A stretch of 64,000 nucleotides of DNA from Hoplostethus atlanticus. Taxonomy: Eukaryota; Chordata; Actinopteri; Trachichthyiformes; Trachichthyidae. Made by a program: the position numbers and the translations under genes. Below, in pieces: positions 32,955 through 45,499 of this stretch (positions within the stretch are counted from its first letter, which is position 1; each line of letters starts with the position of its first letter). A model generated the notes under the pieces. That model did not search any database. It was not told where the DNA came from and saw nothing but the letters and a program-made list of their open reading frames with translations. Location: the NCBI GenBank assembly GCA_034670405.1, contig JAXDDX010000013.1, forward strand, positions 1 through 64,000, in the 5' to 3' direction.

Positions 32955-35900
32955 ATGCCTCTAAATGACGAGCGGCCCTCCTCCACATCCAGTGGCGAGG
33001 ACCAAGGCAGTGATGTGGAATCATCATCAGAGCGCTGTGACAGTATGACATCGACCAGCGACCTGGACTGCTCCCGTGAGAGCTTCACTAGCGACTGCTC
33101 CAGCAAGCATAGCACGCCCTCCTGTGAGTTCACCCCCTTGCCCCATTTTCTTCTTTCTGCATAACCTCACTTGACCTCATTGTTTCCATTTTGTGTCCAT
33201 TTTTTTCTTCCCACCCGTGGGCTCTATCTGATCTCTTTATTTTTCAATGTGGTTCTTGCTACAGTGGCTTTGCTCAATGAGAGAACATTTCCAAAATTCC
33301 CACAAGACCTGGGATGTAGGCCATTCAGGCTCCTAGTTGACCTGGTCTCTACACTGTCTCAGTATATACTGATTGCTGCTGCCATTTTTCTTAGTATTGA
33401 TAACATTTTTAAGACATCCAAGGGTGTCAAAAAACTCTCAGGCTTTACTACTAACCTATGGACATTTTTTTATTAATACAATCAATTGAATATGTGCCAC
33501 TATTTATAAAAGCAAACAGCATGTACAAATGGCAGAAAAACATTTACTCTAATGCAGTGGTTCTCAACCATCTGCCAACACAAATATCTGCATACTATAT
33601 CCTGCATTATTATTCTTATCAAGGCCCAAGACACTGCAGGTTTTCATTCAACAAAGGAAGGTATTGAAAATAGAATAGGTATTGGAGCCTGTATTGGTAT
33701 GGGACAAATGCCCAAGCATAGCCAACCTTAGCACAGTCATAATGCAACTCCCCCAATCCATTTTACTCTCCCACACTTTTTAATTATTTTTAATCTGCTG
33801 ACAACTCTTGCTCAATATTTGGTTTCCACAGCCAGCCCACCCAAAACCTTAACTCTGGATGAGGTCATGCAGTCTACCAGGGACCTGTCCAATCTCAGCC
33901 TGGCCCATGAGATCATTGTCGACCGCAACTTCCATCTGGAGCCAGCCGCCCTACCCCAGGACAGGTACAATGGTCACAGAGAAAAGATCTTGCTTCTCCA
34001 TTTGTTCACGGTCAGAATAGACGTCTTAATGATAATGCTTCATCGTTTATAAGTGAACCAAAGTTACAAATAACAATTTGCAAGGTAAGGATTTTACAAA
34101 AATGTAAGTGTCTGCACATGAATTGGATTGCACAAGCAAGTGTGGGGTATACAAAGAAAAACATCCACCGTTTTTTTCTTTTTCAGTTTATGGAAACTAG
34201 TTAGAGAAAATGTTCACAGGGCCTTCTGGGATATCCTGGAGTCTGAGCTGAACCACGACCCGCCTGAGTATGGGCAAGCCATCAGACTACTGGAGGAGAT
34301 CAGAGAGGTCAGCTCACATGATCTGCTCTTTATAGCTCCATTGGATTATTACAAAGAAAAACCAGCCATGACGTCATTATTGCAACCCTCACCAGTGTTT
34401 GGTGGTAACAAATAACTCTGTACCATGTTACAGTAATGTTATTACTTTTCCCAGTAATGAGTAATGTAATGAATTACTATTTCAATTTCAGTAATGATAT
34501 TACAGTTGCCAATCCAAAAAATAGTTACTTTTATAATCTCTGCTCCAAATAGGTTGAAGTTGTATTATCCAAAAACTATATCCAACCCCTATCCCGATCC
34601 ATTTTCCTTAAAATGTCCTTCTCCTTAGTCTAGCCTGGATGCAAAATGGCATAAAAGTTTACTTTCTCAGTGTGTTTTTTGAGCGAAAAGATGACAAGAA
34701 CATTGGGCATCAACACCGGTCATTCACAGGTGTGGTATTTGAGTTATTGCAGTGGTTGACTGTAAGAGGAGAGTACAAAGAGTAGTGTAATGAATCACTA
34801 CTCTAGTTAGTCCTTTTATAAAAATGACTTATTTTTACTCCCGATTGGATAGATCTTACTGTCATTCCTTAATCCGGGTGCCAATCGGATGCGAACCCAG
34901 ATCATGGAGGTGCTTGACATGGACCTGATTCACCAGCAGGCTGACAATGAAGCTGTGGACATCCAGGGGCTTGCCTATTACATTATCACCACCATGGGCA
35001 AGATGTGTGCACCAGCCAGGGATGAGGAAGTCAAGAAGCTCCGGGAGAGAACAGACAACATGGTGACACTGTTCAAGTAAGCCAAGAGGGGCAACTGTGC
35101 AGCAGTGTTATTGTCTCTTCACTTCTGAGCTTAAAAACATTTGAAAACAATTTAAATTCTGAGATTATTAAATGTACATTTCCTGGTTGCACCAGAACCA
35201 TTTATGATATGGTTTTAGAAAAGTCTTGAAAACCATTGAGCCATTTTATTTGCTGGTGAACACAAGAAACAGTTGTCAAAAAGTGATGTCAAAATTATCA
35301 CAGAAAGAATACATTAATATTGAGTTTTTCTTATTTATCTATGTTATCAAATCACTTTTCTACATTTTAGGAAATGTGCGAGAACTTTTCAAGTCAGTTA
35401 ACAGTAAGGGAAGATTCGAATAGATCACACTTCAGTTTGTTGAGGTGGCTGCATCATTAATAGCAATATCATGAACATGCTGATGACTGGCGGTCTATGA
35501 TTTTCACACCTTGTGAATGTGTAGTTATTGGAAATTTGCAAAATACTAACTAATATGTTTCTAAATGAAACAAGTAAATGTGTAAATCCTTATTGAGGGA
35601 TGGGGGGGAAAAGGAAGTCAATCATCGTGGCTTGGTTATTTCTACACACTAGGGAGATCTTCCGTGTGCTGGACCTGATGAAAATGGACATGGTGAACCT
35701 TACCATCGAGAATCTGAGGCCTGCGCTGCAGAGGCAGTGTGTGGAATATGAGAGGGCCAAGTTCCAGAGCATCCTGGACAATACACCCAGTAAGTCAAAA
35801 AGAACACCCTTTTTTGTCTATCTGTTAATAGCTTTTACCATTTCTATTGCTGGATAGTCACAAAATGATGGCTTTAGGCATCCACATTGCAGTAAATATT

Positions 35901-38134
35901 GCATCTTTGTTGTTACTCATACAAGTGGAGTGCAGGTGGATTTATTATAGGCAGCACAACACCTACCATTTCATTCATATCTGAATAAATGTAGGAATAT
36001 AATGTTTTGTATAAGAACATACTGTTTTTTCCCCACGGATGGATATTCTATCAAAGCAAAATATTCCCAGGCTGACTGCTCCAGGACGCGTGTGTGCTGA
36101 AAAGAGAAAATTCACATGAACAGAATTCCAATTGATGGAAAGGACAAATGATTTTAGGACCATTCTTTTGATTGTCAAGAAAAGTATAAAGAACAAACTT
36201 TACCACTGCGGTGGTGATACACTTCTTCAGGAGCTTTGGACCACACCACCTCCTGGATCAAGTCATCACTGGAGGAGCTGCTGTCGGCCACAAACTCCAC
36301 AGACCAGACCAACGGCCAGGGGAAGGGACAGCGAGCACTGCCTGGGCCCTTCCTGGTCCTCAACACTGCCTTCCTCAACATCCTCACCTGGGACTACAAG
36401 AGCCCGCTGCCTGAGGTGTGTGGGTGGGGGTGGGGGTGGGTGTGGGTGTGGGTGTGTGTGAGATTCCTTCACCTGTAGTTTGGAATGATTAAATGAAAGA
36501 AAGTACAAACAAAACTGCAACCAAAAAATCTGGATTACAAGATAAAACAACTAAATTGGATAACAAAATGTAGATGAAAGTTATAAATTTCATACGTGAA
36601 ACCCTGAACATGAGTCCTGAACTATTTGTGCTTAGGCCAGCCAGATGTTGACAATGTATTTTCTACATATCTCTATGGTGATCATCAAATGAGTCACCGG
36701 GGTGGATATTTGCCCTTTATTAAGATGGCACCGAAGAGCAGAGCAGCTGCCAACAAAAAGGATAATGAAAGAGGAATTTATTGTTAATTGTATCGATTAT
36801 TCTCTTTTTGTGGGTCCCCTCTAGACCCTGATGACGGATGAATTGCGCCTGCGAGAGATTCAGTGGCAGCTCCAGCAATGTCAGGCAGTCAATGAGGTGC
36901 TGCTCATTGTCTACAGCGCCATTGGAGGGCCTATCCAGGGCCTGCCCTCCCTGTCTGATCGCCTCAAGAGGATGACCAGTGTGCTGTTGGATGGGATGCA
37001 CAGCCCGTCAGTTCACTTTATATTTACAATAAAATTGACTCCAACATAGTTTAGGTTCTCAAGAAGGGAGTTTAGCTTCTATGTGGACAGGTGTCCTGCT
37101 GCTGAGAGTGAGCAGTTTCACTATCAAGCTGATGCACACAATGAGAACCCATTTCCACCTGGCATTAACCTGCACCCTGCGTGATTGGATTGTATTCAGA
37201 TAGAGCAAAAACAGGTGTAAATGCACTCCATGCACACTAAAAGCCCAAACCAGAAGCTCCTGTTACACCTGGCATTAATACTTGTTTTGTATTTAGACAT
37301 GATTTAGCTGGATTACATTTACACCTGACATTAAAACACTCACTACAAGCTAAACATGCAACATATGCAATATATTAATGTCCACATTGAACAATCAAAA
37401 CACATGCAACCGTATGTAGGATGTCAACCCAGAACTCTGCTCTCCTCTCTATTATCTGTAGGGACTTTAACCTGGAAGAGGCACTAGAGGGCGCCAGTGC
37501 CCAGATTTGCTGTGAGCTCAGCAAGTCTCTGACAGAGAGGAACTACCCTGAACTGACCCCGGCCATGCAGGCCACCCTCACAGGCCAGATCTGCAGCATC
37601 ACCCAGAAGAACAATCCCATCCGCACTCTAGTCGGTAAGAGGCTCCCCTCTGCAGTGAGCAGAGGTGACTGTTATACAATCCAAAACGTATTTGAGTCAC
37701 ACTGAGTCACACCCTGTACCTTTGGAGAAGAGTATGCATTGGTGTGAGTGTGAAGTTTGGTCTTGTTTTTTACTCAAACGTACAGTGTGAGATAAACATT
37801 GAGGTGATAATGAGTGTATCGTGTTTGGCATGTTCTGACCAGTCTGACTGCCTCTCTTGATTTCTCTACAGAGGAACGTGTACAACAGTACATCATGGCG
37901 CTCATTGTTGAGCCCAAGCTCCCGACCAAACTTGAACAGGTACCTGCTGGCCTGACTGCCATCAAGCCTGAACTGGCATCTCTAGGAGCAAAATTCATCT
38001 CCCTGGTCAACTACAACAAGAGAGTCTATGGACCTTTCTACTCAGACATCCTCAGGAAGCTAATGTTCAACAATGTCCCACCAGCACCAAGCCCTCCTCA
38101 GGACACTGCTCAGGACCCTGTCACCTCCAATTAA
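32955..38134 (+). CDS. tcp11l2: T-complex 11-like protein 2
   Basis: Nine coding exons: 32955-33123, 33832-33964, 34187-34307, 34853-35076, 35653-35789, 36231-36415, 36825-37006, 37462-37634 and 37872-38134. The phases agree throughout and give 528 aa (human ~519). The Ser-rich N-terminus ([16 protein letters not shown]), then [45 protein letters not shown] and [15 protein letters not shown] at the end, matches TCP11L2 better than TCP11L1. The TCP11 family domain fills residues ~70-500. Family members are linked to sperm cAMP signalling (TCP11) and, for TCP11L2, to cell migration; the molecular function is poorly known. Acceptor TATCTGCAG at 32941 places 13 nt of 5' UTR before the ATG. Confidence 0.95.
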
Positions 38135-39410
38135 AACTTAAACCCGGGTCATTTGGTCTCTGGGCTCTTTATGCCACAAGACATAGCCGAAATTAAGGAG
38201 GCACTAAAATGCTAGGCAGTGAAACTGCTTCCCTTGGCCAATGTACTGTGATGGTTGTAGTTACCCCTACATATTCCTTGTTCCATGTTGTAGTGTTGTA
38301 GTTTTCACCACTACATTTGTTATGAGAGCATTGGGGGTGCTGCAGTGTAGGCAAAACATAGCTACACCACACGCTGGAGATTTAAGGTGTCCTGCCACCT
38401 TTGTGGTAGATGCTTTATAACACCTTAGTGAGACATGAACATTCACAGTTTATAACTGAACGCAGTGTTTTCTAGCAAACCTTTTAGTGACCCCTGCTTT
38501 GTGAATCTGTCTCATCGAAGGAAGTAGACAAAGTCCATACTCTTGTTATTTTGGAGGGTGTTTATGGGGGAAAGGACTGAACCTAAATTAAAATGCTACT
38601 GTTACTGAGAAAATGATGCCTATTTAAAAACATTTATGAAACATAGAGGGAAAAAACAAGCCTATATATTTATGTAAACAAGTAGCATAGTAGCATTCAA
38701 ATGCTTTCCAAATAGAACAAGTTATTTATCACTGTTATATGTTAAAGGGAAGATAAACATAGATTAATAACTATAGTATAAATGCCATTAGCCCAAGCAC
38801 TGACGTGCCACCTTTGGAGAAGTTAATGCCACAGATAACCCTTATTCTACAGTATTAGCTCTTGTGATTGCTCTCCCATTAACTGTTTTGATGTCCAGGA
38901 AACTAAAAACATTATGTAAATTGAATTAATTTTGAATTTTTTAATCCCCTGATATTACTGACCAGCAAAAAAATGGAAATGAAAATTCAAAACTTGTTGG
39001 AATCTGACTCCCTAGAGTTTAAAAAAAATATTGCATGGTTTGTTTTGTGTTGGGTTTTGTATGGCTTTGGTTGTTACTTGAGTAGTTTGTCTGGGTTTTT
39101 TGAATGTTGTATAGTATTACTTTGTCCTTATCAGTGGAATAATTCTATTGATTCAGCTGTTTTATTGATTTCGTTATTTGTTACCTTTTGAGGTACTGTA
39201 GTTGTCATTGTGTTGCTATGCCCTCACAACCCTTAAGGAAAAGAAAGGTGCTGCACTCAAGTTTGTGTCCAAAATTTCTTATCATGGACCTGAAGATGCA
39301 CAAAGAAAAGCATTTCTATTGTTTGACAAAGGTTTACATGTGGGAAATAGTTGTTGTTAATTTCCTCTGTAACACAATTAATACAATAAAATGTTCAGAA
39401 ACACAGAGCA
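38135..39410 (+). other. tcp11l2: tcp11l2 3' UTR with polyadenylation signal
   Basis: No ORF of interest follows the stop. The first good AATAAA is at 39385-39390, giving a 3' UTR of about 1.27 kb. Confidence 0.55.
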
Positions 39411-40768
39411 TGTCTAATTTTTACTGAATGACAAGTTGTATGAAATCTGTATCTATCTATGTTTGAACTACCGTCAAAAACACCTGGGCCTGGGTCTGTC
39501 ATTGGGGTTGTTGAGTGTTTGACAGTCTTTGACACATGGGTGCATGATGTATGTAGCTTTGTCAGTCCTCATATAAGATTATACTTGAACATGTGAATTA
39601 GATGTATAACAGAACCTGGTTTCTCACATCCACTAGTCAGGCAGAGGAATTTCCACCGGGGGGTCATGAAAGAAAAAATGATGATCATGAAAATCATGTT
39701 CTTATTCCATTCTAGCACTACAGCACAAAATAAAACAACAGCCACCAAAACACAGGTTTTCCAGGTTCCATTTTGGTTTTATGCTGCATTCAAGTCATAT
39801 CGGAATAACCATCACAACAACTTAATGTTTGAAATAAACAACTTGGAAGTCTTTATGCATTTGAACTTATTTGAAGCAGTTAAGATGCCAAGATTTCTGT
39901 AGACTTTGGTTGCTTCCACTCAGCTTTTTCACGCTTAACATGCATGCAGATAGTGAGTGATACATTTGACTTGGTTTTACAGCAAACCAAACATTGTCAA
40001 CTTCAAATGAAAAATCTAGCAAGTAGTTTTGTCCTGCCATGACATTTTAAGGGTTGTGATGGTAAAATGTTGTGTGATGAAAATCGGTTTCAGATTTTTT
40101 TTATTTTAAATAAATATTGAATCCCTACACCTCTTTTCTTGTTGGTGACGTAACGAATTGAACCATCACGAGATCCCAGGGTATTACCGCCTGAAAGGTG
40201 GACAAGAAAGGTATTCTCAAGTAGGAAGTTCGTGCCTGCCCTCTTTCCCAGTTTGCTTGAATGCAGCATAATTTCTGACCAAAGCACTTGAATACTCGGT
40301 TGTAGGGGTTTACGAGAAGCTCATGAAGGCAGCATCTGTCTGTAGGAATGCTCAAACCTTGGTTTCCAAGCAACACGTCGTTGTTGGAGTGGCCGCGGCT
40401 GTAATCTTATCCTGTACAGAAAAGTTAACTTTTTCTAGATATTAGCTTCCGTATCATTCATTTTTTAATATGTAAAGTTTTCTTAAATACTTAGCGAGCT
40501 TAGAAATATAGCTAACGTTATAACCTAAATGAAGCTTGAAAACACTGCAATGCAATGTGTAAAAACGCTTCGAGCAACGCAGTAGCTAGCATTGTTGTTA
40601 AATTGCTCTAGTATTGTTTTTAAGGGACAATTTTAACCTCTCTCTATCTCCGCGCGCGCGTGTGTGTGTGTGTCTTACTCGGTCTGGCCCTGGTTATTCA
40701 ACTTTAAGCTCATTTCATTTGTATTATGGTCACTGTCGTACAGGTGAATGAATGGTGGGTTTCCCTGA
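39411..40768. other. Intergenic: tcp11l2 to ccdc87
   Basis: No gene is recognised. A CG-containing (CGCG)(TG)n tract lies at about 40652-40672, upstream of the ccdc87 start; the promoter is presumably in 40.3-40.75 kb. Confidence 0.45.
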
Positions 40769-43360
40769 ATGATAGTGGGTGGCCAATCATCCCGGATGGC
40801 TGAGGCACAGAGGAGACCAGCAGAGGGTCAGGACCACCTCCTGTCCCAGGCCCAGCTGGTGGCCTGCAACCAAGACATCCACCACACATACTGTGATATC
40901 CTTGATAGCCTGGCTTTCCACCACCAAGAGCCTAGCACCAGCCCAGAGAAGACAGGTACAGGTTCTGTATCACTTACAGGGAGAGAAAGAGCTGGGTATA
41001 TGTGCATCTTTAAAAAGTCTTAAATTATCTGAATTTAAGGCCTTAAAAAGTATTAAAATGCCTTGAATACAGTAATTAGACGTATTGGCAGATTCTTTGT
41101 TATTTGGTGATATTTAGCTCAGGCCGAGTTGGAAAGGAAGGCAAATGAAATAAGGTAAATGATGGAATTGTGTCGTGGTTTATTTTCTTATGTTGTATAA
41201 CAAAAAAGATTCTATTCTATTCTATTCTATTTGTCAGCAGCGGAGAACCAGGAGGACTCTCCTGTAACTGAAAGACTTAGCACCTTCCCAGCCTCTCTGG
41301 CTGACTTTTGTCAGCAACTTCAAAACAGGATCAAGGAGCAGTCAGTCATACACGGCACACCAGCCGAGGACGAGCAAGCCCTGGTAGGTCTCTCTCATAT
41401 AGTGTACTGTATGGCAATAGACCAAACATAAACACACTACAAATATGCTTACATTCAAAGCCAAAGATTGCATATAGGCAGAGTTACTCAAGCTAGCATA
41501 AACTCATGTCATGCCCCATATGCCCACCCCACCAGACATCGGTGTTGACCTCAGAGCTGGGTCTAATCTGGCAGGGCCTTCGGGAGAAGATGCCTGACCC
41601 GATGCTGACCCCGGCCGAGAACCGGGAGCTGCGGAGCCGTATGGCGGGCGAGGTCCTGCAGCTCTGCCAGCAACTCTACCTCAGCTACCTCCCCCTGCTG
41701 GACACGCTGCGCCAACGCGGCATCTTCACCAACCAGGCTAACCGCAGCCGCCTGGGGGTCCAGCTGGCTAGGGACTGCACTGGCCTGTAAGTGTGTCATT
41801 AAGAGTTGTATTTTTACACACTTCAACACAAAATCCATTCATCACCCACTGCTCAATCACTTGATTTCTGCAAACTGGTCCTAAGATGAGAGTGGAATGG
41901 AGAATGGATGGAAGAACACAGTCCTTTTGAGCTAAAAAAAACGCACATGACTGAAATATTTTCTTTTCTCCCTGTCAGGTTGAATGTTCATTCCATCCGA
42001 CGCACTATAGTGGCAAGAATCAAGGCTGGACGGAGGACCCGGTTGAAAACTGAGAGGTGCAACGAGGCAAAAGGCCTGAAGCGGGAGAACACTCTGCAGG
42101 CCAAGGGTCTCAGGGAGAATCACTGCATCCACAGCACCCCTCTAGACAGAGCCATTCAAGAGGTAGAGGGTGCACATACATGTGTGCATGTATGTTTAAG
42201 AAATTGGACTTTTGAAATAGCATCATTGTGAGATTGGCCGAGCAGCCAGACACATGAAAAGGGATGCAGGCAAAGTTCAGCAGTCCAAGTGAATTTTTAT
42301 TTACAGCAGTGGAGTCCCGTGCAGATATTTACAGTGTATTTAAAGATGGTCAGAAAAATGAAGAAAAACAAAAATTAACTATTTTCCCAAAAATAGGAAC
42401 ACACCAAAAAGAATATACCTCAAACTCAGAAAATAACTCTAATCCGCTCTTTGGCTATACCGCAAATACTGGGCCCAAGGCAGGCGCTGTGGTCTGTAGC
42501 TGTCTCTCTCAGGTTGTTCTCTCTCTTATGAGGTCTTGCCCCCTTGGTGCTCCAGCCTTGTCCTTTAAATACAGGTGGGCTCCACCTACTCAAGAGACCA
42601 TTATCAATTATCTTATTATAAACATTCACCAGGATAGCAATGTTCAATTACCATATGTTATCCTTAAAAAATCCATTCAAGTTTATTTTAAAACATGTTT
42701 CGTTAAAAAGGGTGCTTTAAACAGCCTAATCCCTAAACAGAAACACAAACACCCCTCCTACTCATCATCATTTTACATCTGGCTGGGAAAATATGGGTGA
42801 GAAAGTGAATAAGTAAAGCTCTCCCCACCCTCAACAACCACTGTTTAGGTGTTCTTTAGCCAGGATAAATAAAGGTTTCAAAATCCAGAGTGACTTACAA
42901 TGAGTGCAACAGTGGAATGAGCTTCAATGCTTAAATCATTCATTCATTTTCTTTACCCACATGGGGGCTGGAGCCTATCCTAGCATACTTTGGTACTTTG
43001 GGTAGAATAATAATAAGTAGCAAAGGTCAAGGTGTCATGTGTGTTAGCTAGCATTGTGGGTTACATTATTCCCTCTCTCTCTTGTTTCCTGCCACTCAGT
43101 GTATTATCCACAAAAGCAAAAATGCCCAAACACTGATGTTTTGTCTTCTTCAGATGACAGAGAGGATGGGGGAGTTGGACCTGGAGCGAGTCTATGACCT
43201 GATGCCTTGCCAGCTACAGAGTATATCCAGCAATGCAGTGACATACACACACCGTAAGAGAACAGAGATGAGTTACCTGATATCTATCCATCTATCCATC
43301 TAACTTATATGACATTATATGACAAAATTATATGACATTACTGCAAATGTAGGTAGAGCA

Positions 43361-43429
<69 letters not shown>

Positions 43430-43882
43430 GTGCGTGCGTGCTTTTAGATGCACAGTGTGTCGCCTCACCCACAGGAATTTCTTCCAAACCAGACAAGGAA
43501 TCTCAGATTTGGCACACATTCTACACTACTTCATCTAACTCCAACCACGACACACCCCTAGACCCTGCTGAAGACCTGCGCAGGTCTGAGTGTGATTGGT
43601 TGATTGATTGATTCATTAATTGATTGATTGATTGATTGATGTTCGGTGTCATATACTCAAGGCACCCAATACATCCACACATCAGATTGATATACATGTG
43701 TAACAGTATTCCTAAACAAACTCAGCATCACACATACAAAGAACATTTCTGTTTTCCCAGGCTTTACGGATAAAGTTTGCCACATTGAATCCACATAAGG
43801 CTTTAGCAGCAATAGAGATCATTTTCATTTTCTTAGTTCATGATATAACATGAACTGTGTCAGCATATAAAGACAACAGACA

Positions 43883-43916
<34 letters not shown>

Positions 43917-44051
43917 TGTCTGTTTAGGTTAGTTCAGGACAGAGTGGTTGAGTCAGTGACAGACTCTGAGGCAGATCATGATCCGCTGATCAGCGCCATG
44001 CCCTGGACTGCCTCCTCCAACCTACAGCAGCTCCAAGAGATGCTGCAGGTA

Positions 44052-44093
<42 letters not shown>

Positions 44094-45402
44094 GGAATAC
44101 CCACCATGGAATATCTACAGCTCAGAGAAAACAGGATTTTTTATTTTCATACATGCACACACTCACTCGCACAGTGTTCAGGCACACATACAGCAGACAG
44201 ATAGGCATGTGCACCTACAGTAAAATTACACACACGCAAACACATGCACACACACACTACTAGTATTGTATCCATACACACTCCCACAAATCTCCCCAAC
44301 AACTCTCCAGAAGCTGGAGGAGCAGGAGCAGGACAGGAGGAAAGCGAGGAGGAAAGTGGTGTTACCGGAGCCAGAGCTCCCTAAAGGGGACGTGGTGGCT
44401 GTGACCCTCCCCCTGCCTCGCTCTCCACCCCAGATCCAGGCTTTGCCCAGGGGCCAGCACTGGACACAAGAATGGACCCAGACCAGGGTCAAAGGTCAGC
44501 CCCAGGTCATGGTAGCCCGCATGGCAGCGTCTAGGATCCCTGACTGCGTCCTCCCTGAGACTATCGACATCCACATGTACCCCCCCATCTACAATCACCT
44601 CACCAATGAGGTGGGTGTGGGAGGGAGGGAGGAAGTCTTAAAATGTCTTGATTTTGTTCTAAATTCAAGGTTCAATTAAAATTAAATTAAATTCCTTTTG
44701 TACTCATCTTTGGCTCTTGATGCCTGCGACTTGCACTGTGGGAAAAAGTTAGCATTGCAACATAATACATAGGTACCCTGCGTTAACAACTATAGAACTT
44801 CAGCACATGTTTTGATAATGTATTGATCAACAGATTACGCCATCCACAGTGGAATGGCTGGACCGTAACATTTCCGAAGGAGAGGAAATAAAGGAGGTGT
44901 ACCGCGAGCTGTCCAAAAGCATCTCAAACCAATACCTCCAATTTGACGAGGTGAGAAACCTCCAAGGAAAGGTCACTCATGTCGGCCGCCAAAGTCATAT
45001 GAGTAGTGCCAGTAGTAATATAACAGAAATTAAGAATGTGTTTTTGCACCGTGTGTGTGTGTAGGATCCAATTTCTGAGCCGGCATTGATCGACACCGAG
45101 ACCGAGACACCTAGTGTAAAGCGGGATCAGGGGAAGCTTCTCAACCCTGAGCTGAAAAGACTCCATCCGCATGCCTCATCCCACAGGTACTCCTGGTTTA
45201 TCCACCGAGCTGTCCTTTTTGCTTGCAGTATCACCACTTCGCTCATCCTCGTGCGTCTGTGTGTGTGAGACCAGGAAGAGGCGCGAGATCTCAACAGGCC
45301 CTAAGAAACCTGAGGATCAGAGCTCACGCGCCTACGCTGCCTGGCTCCAGTGGTGGAAATCCAACCTCTGTCTTGATGACTACCTCCAATACATTTCCAA
45401 TC

Positions 45403-45499
<97 letters not shown>

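Noticed and set aside
33555..33660. CAGTGGTTCTCAACC-like start of a hAT element
   Set aside because: Only one end is seen; no matching inverted end or 8-bp duplication was found in the intron.
34385..34515. TAATG/ATTAC-rich stretch in a tcp11l2 intron
   Set aside because: Looks like a fragment of a common teleost repeat but too diverged and short to bound or name.
36411..36475. (GGGTGT)n run suggestive of telomere-like sequence
   Set aside because: Imperfect G/T-rich simple repeat directly after a splice donor; not TTAGGG.
42264..42800. 178-codon ORF in ccdc87 intron 4
   Set aside because: No domain, compositional bias or splice context; its Lys/Asn/Ser-rich text looks like chance AT-rich reading.
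43598..43642. (GATT)n tract resembling a short direct-repeat array
   Set aside because: Simple 4-bp microsatellite without spacers; not an array of any other kind.
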